Of a stretch of 51,639 nt of DNA, positions 15,996 through 25,145 are shown in pieces; position 1 is the stretch's first letter, and each line of letters opens with the position of its first letter. This stretch comes from CAZHLD01 sp964533185 (GTDB taxonomy: Bacteria; Acidobacteriota; Terriglobia; Acidiferrales; UBA7541), in assembly GCA_964533185.1 (NCBI GenBank), contig CAZHLD010000013.1, positions 1-51,639 on the forward strand, read 5' to 3'. The notes below the pieces were generated by a model. The model made no database searches. It worked only from the letters and a program-made list of their open reading frames with translations, and was not told the origin of the DNA. The position numbers and the translations under genes were made by a program.

Positions 15996-18224
15996 ATGCC
16001 GAAACGCTACATCGGGCAGTCAGTGCCGCGCAAGGAGGGCCGCGAGAAGGTCACCGGCCGGGCGCGCTATGTGGACGACCTGACCTTTCCCGGGATGCTG
16101 TACGGGGCGACGGTTCGGAGCCAGGTGGCGCGCGGCCGGATCCGCGGGATTCACTTTGAGGGCAGCGTCCCGTGGGATGAGTTCACGATCGTTACGGCTA
16201 GGGATATTCCCGGCAAGAATTGTGTGGCTCTGATCCTCGAAGACCAGCCGTACCTGGCCGCCGAAAAAGTGAACCATCCCGAAGAGCCCATCGTGCTGTT
16301 GGCCCACGCAGACCGGTACCTCTTGGAGGAGGCGAGGCGGGCGGTGCGCGTCGAGATCGAACCGCTTCCGGCCGTGTTCACCATCGAAGAGTCACTGGCC
16401 CGCAAGGAGGTGATCTGGGGCGAGGACAATGTCTTCAAGTCTTTCCTCGTGGCACAGGGCGATGTCGAGAGCGTCTGGAAGCGAGCCGATTACATCGTCG
16501 AAGGCGAGTATCAAACCGGCGCACAGGAACAACTCTACATCGAGCCCAACGGAATGATCGCGATCGCGAATTCACAGGACGGCGTTACTGTGTGGGGCTC
16601 GCTGCAATGTCCCTTCTACGTGCACAAGGCCCTGGTGGCGTTGTTCGGCCTGCCCAAACAGAAGGTGCGCGTGGTTCAGATGGAGACAGGCGGCGGCTTC
16701 GGTGGCAAGGAAGAGTATCCCTCGATGATCGCGGGCCACGCCGCCCTCCTGGCCTGGAAATCGGGACGGCCGGTGAAGATCGTCTATGACCGCGCGGAGG
16801 ACATGGCCGCAACCACAAAGCGTCATCCCTCGCGCACGCGACATCGCACCGCGGTGAGCCGCGACGGAAAACTCCTGGCCATGGACATTGACTTCGTCAT
16901 TGACGGCGGCGCGTACACGACGCTTTCCCCGGTCGTCCTCTCCCGCGGCACCATCCACGCCACGGGGCCTTATTTCTGCCCCAACGTGCGCATCCGCGGC
17001 CGCGCCGTTGCAACCAATCTGCCGCCGCATGGGGCGTTCCGCGGCTTCGGCGCGCCCCAGAGTATTTTTGCTCTCGAATGTCACATGAACGAAGTCGCCA
17101 AGGCCGCCGGGCTTACGCCGGATGAATTTCGCCGCCGGAATTTCATCGAGCAGGGTCAGACCAGCGCCGTCGGGCAGGTGATCCCTGAGCGAGTGGACAT
17201 GCACCACCTTCTCGATCGGGCGCTCGAGCTGTCCGACTATCACGCTAAGGTGAGGCGCTTTGCCGAAGAGAATGGCCGCAACCCGCTGAAGAAGGGCATC
17301 GGCTTTGCATCGTTCATGCATGGCGCCGGGTTCACTGGTTCCGGCGAGGAGTATCTGGCGTCGGTGGTGAGCCTGGAGGCCACTCCGGAGGGGCGCGTGC
17401 GGGTGCTCGCGGCCAGCACTGAGATGGGCCAGGGCACGAAGACCGTCTTCGCGCAGATTGCGGCGGAAGCGCTCGGCCTCGACTACGAGTGGATCGAAGT
17501 CGCACAGCCGGATACCGCGGCCGTGCCCAACAGCGGCCCCACGGTTGCTTCGCGCACGTGCATGATCGTCGGCAAGCTGGTCGAGTCCGCTGCGCTCGGC
17601 TTGAAGCAGACCTTGATCCGCAGCGGTTTTCTGCGAGAGAACTATGAACCCGCGGAGTTTCGCCAGGCCTGCGCGAAGTACCTCGAGCAGTTCGGGCCGC
17701 TCAAGTCCACCAGCCAGTATCAGCCGCCGCCCGGCATCCATTGGGACGACGAGAAATACCAGGGCGATGCGTACGGAACCTATGCGTGGGCCGTGTACGT
17801 CGCCGAAGTCACCGTTGATACAACCACCTGCGAAGTGCGCGTGGACGACTTCGTCGCCGTGCAGGAGGTCGGCAAAGTGATTCACCCTGTCCTGGCCACC
17901 GGGCAGATCGAAGGCGGAGTGGCGCAGGGGATTGGCTACGCGCTCTACGAGAATGTGGTCTGGCAAGAAGGACGCATGGTGAACGCGCAAATGACGAATT
18001 ACATCATGCCGACCTCCGCTGACGTGCCTCCCATCCACGTCTACTTCGAGGAGAACCCGTATCCGCATGGACCGCAGGGTGCCAAGGGCATCGGCGAGCT
18101 CCCAATGGACGGCCCCGCGCCGGCGATTGTGAATGCGATTGAGCAGGCCACCGGCGTCCGCATCCCGCGCATTCCGGTGACGCCGGAGGTGTTGATGGAA
18201 GCGCTGGAGGGTGCGCTTGTCTGA
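15996..18224 (+). CDS. xdhA: Xanthine dehydrogenase molybdenum-binding subunit
   Basis: A 742-residue subunit of the xanthine oxidase family that carries the molybdopterin cytosine dinucleotide cofactor. The start has the family's opening (IGQSVPRKEGREKVTGRARYVDD split by a few residues). Cofactor-contact motifs GGGFGGKEEYP and AFRGFGAPQ are present, and KGIGELPMDGPAP near the end contains the catalytic glutamate region. It hydroxylates hypoxanthine or xanthine to urate. The Fe-S and FAD subunits follow with overlapping genes, and the surrounding genes degrade urate, so xanthine is the probable substrate rather than CO or an aldehyde. No XdhC-type sulfuration chaperone is in the window. Confidence 0.92.
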   Translation: MPKRYIGQSVPRKEGREKVTGRARYVDDLTFPGMLYGATVRSQVARGRIRGIHFEGSVPWDEFTIVTARDIPGKNCVALILEDQPYLAAEKVNHPEEPIVLLAHADRYLLEEARRAVRVEIEPLPAVFTIEESLARKEVIWGEDNVFKSFLVAQGDVESVWKRADYIVEGEYQTGAQEQLYIEPNGMIAIANSQDGVTVWGSLQCPFYVHKALVALFGLPKQKVRVVQMETGGGFGGKEEYPSMIAGHAALLAWKSGRPVKIVYDRAEDMAATTKRHPSRTRHRTAVSRDGKLLAMDIDFVIDGGAYTTLSPVVLSRGTIHATGPYFCPNVRIRGRAVATNLPPHGAFRGFGAPQSIFALECHMNEVAKAAGLTPDEFRRRNFIEQGQTSAVGQVIPERVDMHHLLDRALELSDYHAKVRRFAEENGRNPLKKGIGFASFMHGAGFTGSGEEYLASVVSLEATPEGRVRVLAASTEMGQGTKTVFAQIAAEALGLDYEWIEVAQPDTAAVPNSGPTVASRTCMIVGKLVESAALGLKQTLIRSGFLRENYEPAEFRQACAKYLEQFGPLKSTSQYQPPPGIHWDDEKYQGDAYGTYAWAVYVAEVTVDTTTCEVRVDDFVAVQEVGKVIHPVLATGQIEGGVAQGIGYALYENVVWQEGRMVNAQMTNYIMPTSADVPPIHVYFEENPYPHGPQGAKGIGELPMDGPAPAIVNAIEQATGVRIPRIPVTPEVLMEALEGALV

Positions 18225-18708
18225 AGCGGCAGGCAAAGTCAGCGTCGCGTGCAAGGTAAACGGGAAGCCCGTCGTGCTGCGCGCCTTCCCGATGGCGCGC
18301 TTGCTAGATGTGTTGCGTGAACAGTTGCGCCTGACCGGCACGAAAGAAGGGTGCGGCGAAGGGGAATGTGGCGCGTGTTCGGTCCTGCTCGACGGCGAGC
18401 TGGTGAACAGTTGTCTGATCCCCGTCCTGCAAGCTGCAGGCACGGACATCACCACGATTGAGGGCCTCGCATCGGGGGACCAGCTCCACGCCGTCCAGGA
18501 AGCGTTCCTCGCGTGTGGTGGCGCGCAATGCGGCATCTGCACGCCCGGCATGGTGCTGGCGGCTGTGAGTCTTCTCGCGCAGAAGCCAAGCCCCACAGAT
18601 GCAGAGATCCGCGTGGGGCTGGCGGGCAATCTGTGCCGCTGTACCGGCTATATGCGCATCTTCGAGGCCGTCGTCGCAGCCTGCCAGCGAACCGGAATCC
18701 GCTCATGA
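18217..18708 (+). CDS. xdhC: Xanthine dehydrogenase [2Fe-2S] subunit
   Basis: A roughly 163-residue subunit with two [2Fe-2S] clusters. The plant-ferredoxin-type site is GCGEGECGACSVLLDG with a later cysteine in LVNSC. The alpha-helical domain site is CGGAQCGICTPGM and NLCRCTGY. It passes electrons from the molybdenum to the FAD subunit. The TTG at 18217 is preferred because GGAGG ends six bases before it; a GTG at 18211 is in frame but touches that site. The gene overlaps the end of the molybdenum-subunit gene by eight bases and its stop overlaps the next start (ATGA). Confidence 0.93.
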   Translation: MSEAAGKVSVACKVNGKPVVLRAFPMARLLDVLREQLRLTGTKEGCGEGECGACSVLLDGELVNSCLIPVLQAAGTDITTIEGLASGDQLHAVQEAFLACGGAQCGICTPGMVLAAVSLLAQKPSPTDAEIRVGLAGNLCRCTGYMRIFEAVVAACQRTGIRS

Positions 18709-19571
18709 GGGCCTATCTTCCCGCTTATCAGTTGAAGGCGCTGCCCAGCCTTGCAGAAACTCTGCAACAAATGGCGAGCGAGCCGGGCGCATGGAGACCG
18801 TTCGCGGGCGGAACTGACTTGATGGTTCTGCTCGAGGCCGGGAAACTCGCTCACAAACAATATCTGAGCGTCTGGCATCTGCCGGAGCTGCGCGGCATCG
18901 AGGAGACGGCGGAGCACATCCGGCTCGGCGCGTTGACAACCTACGCGCAGGTCTTGCGCCACCCGACTCTGCAACGGGAGTTTCCTCTGCTCTGCCAGGC
19001 CGCCTCGGAAACCGGCGGAGTGGCGACGCAAAACCGCGGCACGCTCGGCGGGAACATCGCCAATGCCTCGCCCGCGGCCGACTCGCCGCCTGCATTGCTG
19101 GTGTACGACGCGGAGCTGGAACTGGTTTCCGCAAGCGGCAGCCGGCGGGTGCCGTACCATGGATTCCACGCCGGATATAAGAAAATGGATCTGCGCCCCG
19201 AAGAGTTGATTCAAACGATTCGGGTCTCGCGCAAGATGAAACACTGGAAGCAGTACTACCGCAAGGTGGGGACGCGAAGGGCACAAGCGATTTCAAAGGT
19301 CTGCTTTGCGGGCGCGGCAGACGTGAACGGCGGGCAAATCCGGGACCTCCGCATCGCGGTAGCGAGCGTGGCGCCGACGGTGGTGCGCTGCGTCCAGACG
19401 GAAGAATCCCTCCGCGGCCGCCGGCTCGATCCAGAAAGAGTTCGCGCCGCGCGTGAAACGCTGGCGCGGGAAATCGCCCCCATTGACGACATGCGCTCGA
19501 CCGCGCGCTACCGCCTGCGCGTCGCCCAGAATCTCCTCACCAAATTCCTCGGCAGCCTGCAAGCAGAATGA
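18705..19571 (+). CDS. xdhB: Xanthine dehydrogenase FAD-binding subunit
   Basis: A 288-residue FAD subunit of the xanthine oxidase family. The FAD motifs are RPFAGGTDLMVLLEAGK near the N terminus and TLGGNIANASPAADSPPALL near the middle; the C-terminal CODH-type domain (from about residue 180) is also present. The start is the ATG at 18705, which overlaps the preceding stop by four bases; a longer frame from 18513 only shadows the Fe-S subunit. The last bases overlap the allantoinase start, so translation of the operon is coupled. Confidence 0.93.
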   Translation: MRAYLPAYQLKALPSLAETLQQMASEPGAWRPFAGGTDLMVLLEAGKLAHKQYLSVWHLPELRGIEETAEHIRLGALTTYAQVLRHPTLQREFPLLCQAASETGGVATQNRGTLGGNIANASPAADSPPALLVYDAELELVSASGSRRVPYHGFHAGYKKMDLRPEELIQTIRVSRKMKHWKQYYRKVGTRRAQAISKVCFAGAADVNGGQIRDLRIAVASVAPTVVRCVQTEESLRGRRLDPERVRAARETLAREIAPIDDMRSTARYRLRVAQNLLTKFLGSLQAE

Positions 19572-20932
19572 CGCCCGACTTGGTCATCCGCGGGCGTCGA
19601 GTGGTCACGCCCGACGCAATTGGGCCTGCCGCGATGTACATCCGCGACGGCGTCATCGCCGCCGTGGGCGGCTACGACGATGTACCGGCGGGCGCGCAGC
19701 TTTTCGACGCCGGCGACCACGTCGTTATGCCCGGCCTCGTTGATACCCACGTCCATATCAACGAGCCCGGCCGCACGCACTGGGAAGGTTTTGAAACCGC
19801 CACTCGCGCCGCTGCGGCTGGAGGTGTGACCACACTGATCGAAATGCCGCTTAACAGCATCCCCACGACGACGACCGGCGCCGCCTACCAGGAAAAGCTC
19901 ATCGCCGCACAGGGGAAACTCTGGGTCGATGTCGGCTTTTGGGGCGGCGTGGTTCCCGGCAACGCATCGGAAATTCGTGCTCTGGCGGACGCCGGCGTCT
20001 TTGGCTTCAAGTGTTTCCTCGTCCCCTCGGGCGTGGACGAGTTTTCTTACGTCAAGGAAGCCGATCTGCGAGAGTCCTTGCCGGTGCTGGCCGAGCTGGG
20101 TATGACACTTCTGGTGCATTCCGAATTGCCCGGGCCGATCGAAAGAGCCAGCGCTGCGGTCAGTGCGGAAGCCGCGCCGAATCGGTACTCGACGTGGCTG
20201 GCGTCACGCCCGCGGCAGGCGGAAAACGAGGCCATCGCTCTGCTGGTGCGACTCGCGCGCGAATTCAAGGCGCGGATCCATGTGGTACATCTTTCCTCGT
20301 CAGATGCTCTGCCAATCCTGCGCGACGCAAAGCGGAGCGGGGTACGCATCACCGTGGAGACGTGCCCGCATTTCCTCACTTTTGCGGCCGAGGAGATCCC
20401 CGATGGAGCAACGCAGTATAAGTGCGCCCCGCCGATCCGCGAGCGCGAGAACCGTGAAATGCTCTGGGCCGCACTCAGTGAAGGATTGATTGACCTGGTG
20501 GCCACGGATCACTCACCATGTCCCCCCGAAATGAAGTGCTCCGGCACGGGGGACTTTCTGAAGGCCTGGGGCGGGATCAGCTCGCTGCAACTCAGCCTCC
20601 CGGTCATGTGGACGCAACTCCAAAAGCGTGGGTACTCAATCAACCACCTGGTTAAATGGATGTGCCACGCTCCGGCGCAACTGGCCGGCCTCGCGGAACA
20701 AAAGGGCAGAATCGCGGCGGGATATGACGCGGACCTCGTCGTCTGGAAGCCCGAAGAAAGTATTCGTCTGGAGCCTTCCCAGCTCCATCACCGGCACAAG
20801 CTGACCCCGTATGCGGGTCAAGTTCTCAACGGCGTAGTTGAAACGACATTTGTGCGCGGACAAAAGAGCTACGACCACGGGGAGTTCTTCCCCACTCCGG
20901 TCGGTGCCATTCTTCAGCGAGGCCGCTCGTGA
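19568..20932 (+). CDS. allB: Allantoinase
   Basis: A 454-residue amidohydrolase of the allantoinase/dihydroorotase branch, of the usual length. Metal ligands are visible: DTHVHINEPG, the lysine that becomes carbamylated in GFKCFLVPSG, LLVHSE, HVVHLSS and ATDHSPC. It opens the hydantoin ring of allantoin to give allantoate. Context decides between allantoinase and other hydantoinases: the next gene encodes allantoicase fused to OHCU decarboxylase, and xanthine dehydrogenase lies upstream. Start and stop both overlap the neighbouring genes by four bases. Confidence 0.95.
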   Translation: MTPDLVIRGRRVVTPDAIGPAAMYIRDGVIAAVGGYDDVPAGAQLFDAGDHVVMPGLVDTHVHINEPGRTHWEGFETATRAAAAGGVTTLIEMPLNSIPTTTTGAAYQEKLIAAQGKLWVDVGFWGGVVPGNASEIRALADAGVFGFKCFLVPSGVDEFSYVKEADLRESLPVLAELGMTLLVHSELPGPIERASAAVSAEAAPNRYSTWLASRPRQAENEAIALLVRLAREFKARIHVVHLSSSDALPILRDAKRSGVRITVETCPHFLTFAAEEIPDGATQYKCAPPIRERENREMLWAALSEGLIDLVATDHSPCPPEMKCSGTGDFLKAWGGISSLQLSLPVMWTQLQKRGYSINHLVKWMCHAPAQLAGLAEQKGRIAAGYDADLVVWKPEESIRLEPSQLHHRHKLTPYAGQVLNGVVETTFVRGQKSYDHGEFFPTPVGAILQRGRS

Positions 20933-22443
20933 ACGACTTCACCCAACTGGTGGACCTGGCTTCAGAGCCGCTGGGCGGCGCCGTGCTGGCGGCCAACGAT
21001 GAGTTCTTCGCGCCCAAGGAAAACCTGCTCAAACCTGCCAAGCCCATTTTCCTCGAAGACAAGTACACCGATCGCGGCAAGTGGATGGACGGGTGGGAAA
21101 CGCGCCGCCGACGCACTCCTGGACACGACTGGTGTATCATCCGGCTCGGTTTGCCGGGCGTCGTGCGGGGAGTGCTGGTGGATACGAGCTACTTCCGCGG
21201 CAATTTTCCCTCCCATTGCTCCATCGAGGCGTGCGCCGTGGAGGGCTCGCCCTCGGTCGACGAACTCACCGCCGCAGACGTGCGGTGGAGGGAGGTGCTT
21301 CCCAAATCCGAGCTGCGCGGGGACACGCAGAATCCGTTTGAAATTGGTGACCAGCGCCGCTTCACGCATCTCCGCTTCAACATCTTTCCCGATGGCGGTG
21401 TCGCCCGGCTGCGCGTGCATGGAGAAGTCGTGCCGGATTGGAAGCAATTTCTCACCACCGGCGGCGCAATCGACCTGGCCGCCGTCGGACACGGCGGGCG
21501 CCCGCTGGCGTGCAGCGACATGTTTTTCAGCGCTCCGCAAAATCTGCTGATGCCCTGCGCTGCCGCGAACATGGGCGACGGGTGGGAGACCCAGCGCCGC
21601 CGAGGTCCGGGCCACGACTGGGCCGTCCTCCAGTTGGGCATCGCTGGCACCATTTGCCAAATAGAAGTGGATACCACCCACTTCAAGGGCAATTATCCAG
21701 AAAGCTGTTCGCTCGAGGCCTGCGGGGCCGAAGGCGCAGCGGAAGAATCTCTGGCCGAGTGGCCTTGGAAAGAAGTTCTGCCTCGTTCACCGCTGGGGCC
21801 GGACCGGCTGCACATTTTTGAAAAAGAGCTGGCCGCGGGCGGGCCGGCCACGCACGTCCGCTTCAATATTTTTCCGGATGGGGGCGTCAGCCGGCTTCGG
21901 ATCATCGGCACGCCGAGCCGGGCGGGCCGGCAGCGCGAAGGTCTTCGCTGGTTGAATTCACTGGATGGCGAAGCGGCTCAGGCGGCTCTCGTCAACTGCT
22001 GTGGAGCAACGCGCTGGGTCCGCGGGATGCTGGACGCGCTTCCCTTTGCCGGCCTGCCGCAGTTTTTCCAGAAGGCCGAGCAGCTTTTTGCGGAGCTCAC
22101 GCGTGAGGACTGGCTCGAAGCCTTTCGCCATCATCCGCGAATCGGCGAAAAGAAGGCCGCAGAGGCACAGTCCGCGCAGGCACAAAGCTGGTCGAAGCAG
22201 GAGCAATCCGGTGTGAAGGTATCAACGGTCGAGACGCAGGCCGCACTCATCGAAGCCAACCGCGCCTACGAAGCGCGGTTCGGCTACATCTTCCTTGTGT
22301 GCGCGACCGGAAAAAGCAGCGACGAAATGCTGGCGCTTCTCCGCAAGCGCTTGCAGAATGATGCGGAGAAAGAATTCCACATCGCCGCCGGGGAACAGCA
22401 GAAGATTACGCGACTCCGACTGGAGAAACTTCTCGAACGATGA
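20929..22443 (+). CDS. Fused allantoicase and OHCU decarboxylase
   Basis: A 504-residue bifunctional protein. Residues about 15-335 form an allantoicase with two internally similar halves; compare WMDGWETRRRRTPGHDW with GDGWETQRRRGPGHDW, and HLRFNIFPDGGVARLR with HVRFNIFPDGGVSRLR. Allantoicase splits allantoate into urea and ureidoglycolate. Residues about 340-504 match OHCU decarboxylase (UraD): FRHHPRIGEKKA holds the catalytic histidine, and NRAYEARFGYIFLVCATGKS is the family's second motif. UraD makes S-allantoin from OHCU. The two activities are separated in the pathway by allantoinase, so the fusion does not join consecutive steps. The GTG start overlaps the allantoinase stop. Confidence 0.93.
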   Translation: MNDFTQLVDLASEPLGGAVLAANDEFFAPKENLLKPAKPIFLEDKYTDRGKWMDGWETRRRRTPGHDWCIIRLGLPGVVRGVLVDTSYFRGNFPSHCSIEACAVEGSPSVDELTAADVRWREVLPKSELRGDTQNPFEIGDQRRFTHLRFNIFPDGGVARLRVHGEVVPDWKQFLTTGGAIDLAAVGHGGRPLACSDMFFSAPQNLLMPCAAANMGDGWETQRRRGPGHDWAVLQLGIAGTICQIEVDTTHFKGNYPESCSLEACGAEGAAEESLAEWPWKEVLPRSPLGPDRLHIFEKELAAGGPATHVRFNIFPDGGVSRLRIIGTPSRAGRQREGLRWLNSLDGEAAQAALVNCCGATRWVRGMLDALPFAGLPQFFQKAEQLFAELTREDWLEAFRHHPRIGEKKAAEAQSAQAQSWSKQEQSGVKVSTVETQAALIEANRAYEARFGYIFLVCATGKSSDEMLALLRKRLQNDAEKEFHIAAGEQQKITRLRLEKLLER

Positions 22444-22784
22444 GCCGGATTACTTCGCACGTGCTCGACACATCGCTCGGACACCCCGCGGCCGGAGTGA
22501 GCGTCACGCTTTCTGCGCAGGGTAAGGACGAAAGCTGGAAGGAGCTTGGGCGAGGGGTCACCGATGCGGACGGACGGGCAAAAGACCTGCTGCCGGAGGG
22601 CAGCGAGTTGACTGTGGGAACGTACCGGCTGACGTTCGATACGGCCGCCTATTTCCGCGCACGCAATACGGAGACTTTCTTTCCGCACGTCGTAGTCGCC
22701 TTCGTCGTGGCCGACCCGAAGCAGCGCTACCACATCCCCTTGTTGCTGAGCCCGTTCGGATACTCCACCTACCGCGGGAGCTGA
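22440..22784 (+). CDS. uraH: 5-hydroxyisourate hydrolase
   Basis: A 114-residue transthyretin-like protein that hydrolyses 5-hydroxyisourate to OHCU. The N terminus has the active-site histidine in ITSHVLDTSLGHPAAGV. The second histidine lies in RYHIPLLLSPFGYSTYRGS, which ends in the diagnostic YRGS tail that separates the enzyme from transthyretin. No signal peptide is seen, so it should be cytoplasmic. The ATG overlaps the preceding stop by four bases, and the membrane urate oxidase gene follows after nine bases. Confidence 0.96.
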   Translation: MSRITSHVLDTSLGHPAAGVSVTLSAQGKDESWKELGRGVTDADGRAKDLLPEGSELTVGTYRLTFDTAAYFRARNTETFFPHVVVAFVVADPKQRYHIPLLLSPFGYSTYRGS

Positions 22785-22793
22785 CCGCCTCCG

Positions 22794-23612
22794 ATGGACT
22801 TCTCCCTCAACGAATGGCTGAACCTGATCACGCGCTGGGTGCACGTGTTTGCCGGCATCATGTGGGTCGGGCAAACGTACTACTTCACCTGGCTCGACTC
22901 CCAGATGAGCAAGGAAGAAAAGGCCGACCCCAGGGGCAGCTCCCCTCCCCAGGTGTGGATGGTGCACAGCGGCGGCTTCTACACGGTCGAAAAGCAGAAA
23001 GCACTTGGCGTCGCGCCCCAGAAGGTGCACTGGTTCCGCTGGGAAGCGGCAGTCACGTGGCTCAGCGGGATGGTGCTGCTCGTTCTGGTGTATTACCTGG
23101 GCGGCGCGCTCCTTGACGAAGGCGTGGCTGACATTTCTCTTGTTCTGGGCATCATCATCGGCGTCAGCGTCATCACGCTCGGCTGGGAGCTCTACCACTA
23201 CCTTGTGCGCGCGTCCCTCTTCCGTTCTGACCTTGCTTTCAGTGCTTTTGCTCTCATCATGGTCGCCGCAACTTCCTACGGGCTGACTCGCGTCTTCAGC
23301 GGCCGCGCTGCCTACATCCATCTCGGCGCTTTGTTCGGAACGATCATGGCTTTCAATGTCTGGTTCTGCATCCTGCCCGCCCAGCGCAAGCTCATCGCTG
23401 CCGCCGCGCAAGGTGCACCGTTTGACCCGGCCCTCTCGGCGCAAGCCAAGCTTCGCTCCAAGCACAATACGTTCATGGCCGTCCCGGTGGTGTTCCTCAT
23501 GCTGAGCAGCCACTTCCCCACGGCCACCTACGGCAACTCCTACAACTGGGAGATCCTCTCGCTTCTCGTGCTGGCGGGCTGGGTGGCAGCGATGTTTATT
23601 CGCCGAGCGTAG
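22794..23612 (+). CDS. puuD: Membrane urate oxidase PuuD-like, without cytochrome c domain
   Basis: A 272-residue integral membrane protein resembling the N-terminal urate hydroxylase domain of PuuD. It has about seven or eight hydrophobic helices and conserved histidines in the opening NLITRWVHVFAGIMWVGQTY and in VWMVHSGGFY. Known PuuD proteins carry a C-terminal cytochrome c domain that takes the electrons; here the chain stops after the last helix (AAMFIRRA) and no CXXCH is present. Urate oxidation to 5-hydroxyisourate would then need a separate acceptor. Position next to uraH and uraD supports the role strongly, and no uaz/uricase gene is in the operon. Confidence 0.88.
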   Translation: MDFSLNEWLNLITRWVHVFAGIMWVGQTYYFTWLDSQMSKEEKADPRGSSPPQVWMVHSGGFYTVEKQKALGVAPQKVHWFRWEAAVTWLSGMVLLVLVYYLGGALLDEGVADISLVLGIIIGVSVITLGWELYHYLVRASLFRSDLAFSAFALIMVAATSYGLTRVFSGRAAYIHLGALFGTIMAFNVWFCILPAQRKLIAAAAQGAPFDPALSAQAKLRSKHNTFMAVPVVFLMLSSHFPTATYGNSYNWEILSLLVLAGWVAAMFIRRA

Positions 23613-23647
23613 AACACGCCGAACCGCGTTTCACGCCCTGCGTACAA

Positions 23648-25003
23648 CTACGACACTTTCCGGCGATTCTTGAGGATCTTGACGAACGAGCTGGAGCGAA
23701 GCTCTTCAAGCGTCAGGCCGGTGAGGCGCTGTGCTTCTGCGTCGGTTACAGCCCCGCAATTGATGGCGCGCAGAAAGTAATTGAGCAGGCCCTGGCCGGT
23801 GGCGGCATCGTCAAAAACCTCCCCCATCAGCGTGGCCTGGGCGGCCCTGGTGATGAAGTTGCGCAGCCGCTCCGCCGCTGAATCGAGCCCCTCCAGGAAA
23901 AATGCATAGACGGCGGCAAAGCGCGTGGGGAGCTGCGCGGGGTGCAAGTCCCAGCCCTGGTAGAAACCGTTCACAAGCGAATGTTGGATGTGCTCCACGT
24001 GCAGTTTCCACGCGCGGTGGACGGCGGCGCGGTTCTCATCCATCTGCGTGCGGGTGAGCGGCGGTCCGCCCTCGGCGGCGCGGTGCAACGGAACGGGCAG
24101 GATGTTCGTCGCGCCGTCGGAAAGCCAGACGCCCGTGCCGGCAAAAACCACCTGCATCATGTGCCGGGCGAAATCGCACGCGGGATGGGTCATGTGTTGA
24201 TGAGCGGCCGTGATGCCGCAAGCCGCCGTGTAGTCGTATGTGCCAAAGTGCGCCGTCACGCAGCGCCCGCCGGCCGCGGCCAGCAGGTGCGGCAGGCTGC
24301 ACTCACCGCGCTCATTGAAAATGGATTGCGTGGTCTCGATCATCAGCTCCATCTTCAGCGTGCCCGCCGAGAGCCGGAGCATGGCCTCCAGCTTTTCGAA
24401 CAGCTCCACCAGCGCCGCAACCTGGGCCGGCGAAGTGATCTTGGGGAGTGTTACAAAAAAGTTGGCTGGCAGGCTCCCCGATGTTTTCTCGAGCAGGGTG
24501 GTTAAAAAAATGTCGAGCGTGCGGATGCTGCGCTCGCGCAGCTCTTCATTCAGCGGTTTGATGCGAATGCCAATGAAGGGCGGCAATTGGCCCGCGTTCA
24601 TTCCGGCAGCGACTTCACCCGCGGCCGATTCCGCGTGGCCATCTTCTTCGCGGTCGGGGCGATTGCCGTAGCCGTCTTCAAAGTCGAGCCGGAAATCCTC
24701 CACCGGCTCGCGCCGGAGTTTTTCAAGTACGCGCGCGTACACCATCTGAGCGAGGCGTGCCGGCAGGCCAATGGCCGACGCGAAGGCGTCCGCATCCGGC
24801 GCATACTCTTGGAGCGCGCGCAGCGCGGCGCTACCGAGCCGCTGGGCCGTGTCGGCTCGGAACAGGTGCGCACCGCCGTAAACGGTGTGTACCGGCTGCC
24901 GCTTGTCGGTTTCTCCCGGATATTGACCGTCCACAGCAGAGTTGGCCTGTGCAAGTTTGACCGCGACTCCCTGCATTGCTTCTGGCGGAAGAGTCGTTCT
25001 CAT
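23648..25003 (-). CDS. DUF6986-type aldolase/citrate-lyase-like protein
   Basis: A 451-residue protein of the HpcH/HpaI aldolase and citrate-lyase (TIM-barrel) superfamily, most like the DUF6986 group. Metal-site segments of the fold seem to be MELMIETTQSIF (glutamate) and AHFGTYDYTAACGI (aspartate); DFRLDFEDGYGNR is another acidic conserved motif. The ATG at 25003 gives a natural N terminus (MRTTLPPEAMQGV); the open frame continues 74 codons upstream with poor coding character. It is convergent with the purine operon, 35 bases from puuD. I recall family members beside urate-degradation genes, so processing of a glyoxylate-level product is possible. The substrate is unknown. Confidence 0.75.
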   Translation of the reverse strand: MRTTLPPEAMQGVAVKLAQANSAVDGQYPGETDKRQPVHTVYGGAHLFRADTAQRLGSAALRALQEYAPDADAFASAIGLPARLAQMVYARVLEKLRREPVEDFRLDFEDGYGNRPDREEDGHAESAAGEVAAGMNAGQLPPFIGIRIKPLNEELRERSIRTLDIFLTTLLEKTSGSLPANFFVTLPKITSPAQVAALVELFEKLEAMLRLSAGTLKMELMIETTQSIFNERGECSLPHLLAAAGGRCVTAHFGTYDYTAACGITAAHQHMTHPACDFARHMMQVVFAGTGVWLSDGATNILPVPLHRAAEGGPPLTRTQMDENRAAVHRAWKLHVEHIQHSLVNGFYQGWDLHPAQLPTRFAAVYAFFLEGLDSAAERLRNFITRAAQATLMGEVFDDAATGQGLLNYFLRAINCGAVTDAEAQRLTGLTLEELRSSSFVKILKNRRKVS

Positions 25004-25145
25004 CGTAATCCTCGGAGATTCTGGATTGCGCCCGAAGAGTGTACGCCAGATTGATTGGGTTGCATCCTCTTGTGCGGCGCTCGACGTTGACACCTTACCG
25101 CCGTTTGGTTGACGATTCGTCGGCCTCTGCTCGATCGAGTTGCGT

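Noticed and set aside
16572..18629. Long minus-strand open frame (685 codons) opposite the xanthine dehydrogenase genes
   Set aside because: It lies entirely opposite well-identified genes, is rich in His/Arg/Ala as expected from antisense of high-GC DNA, and shows no domain.
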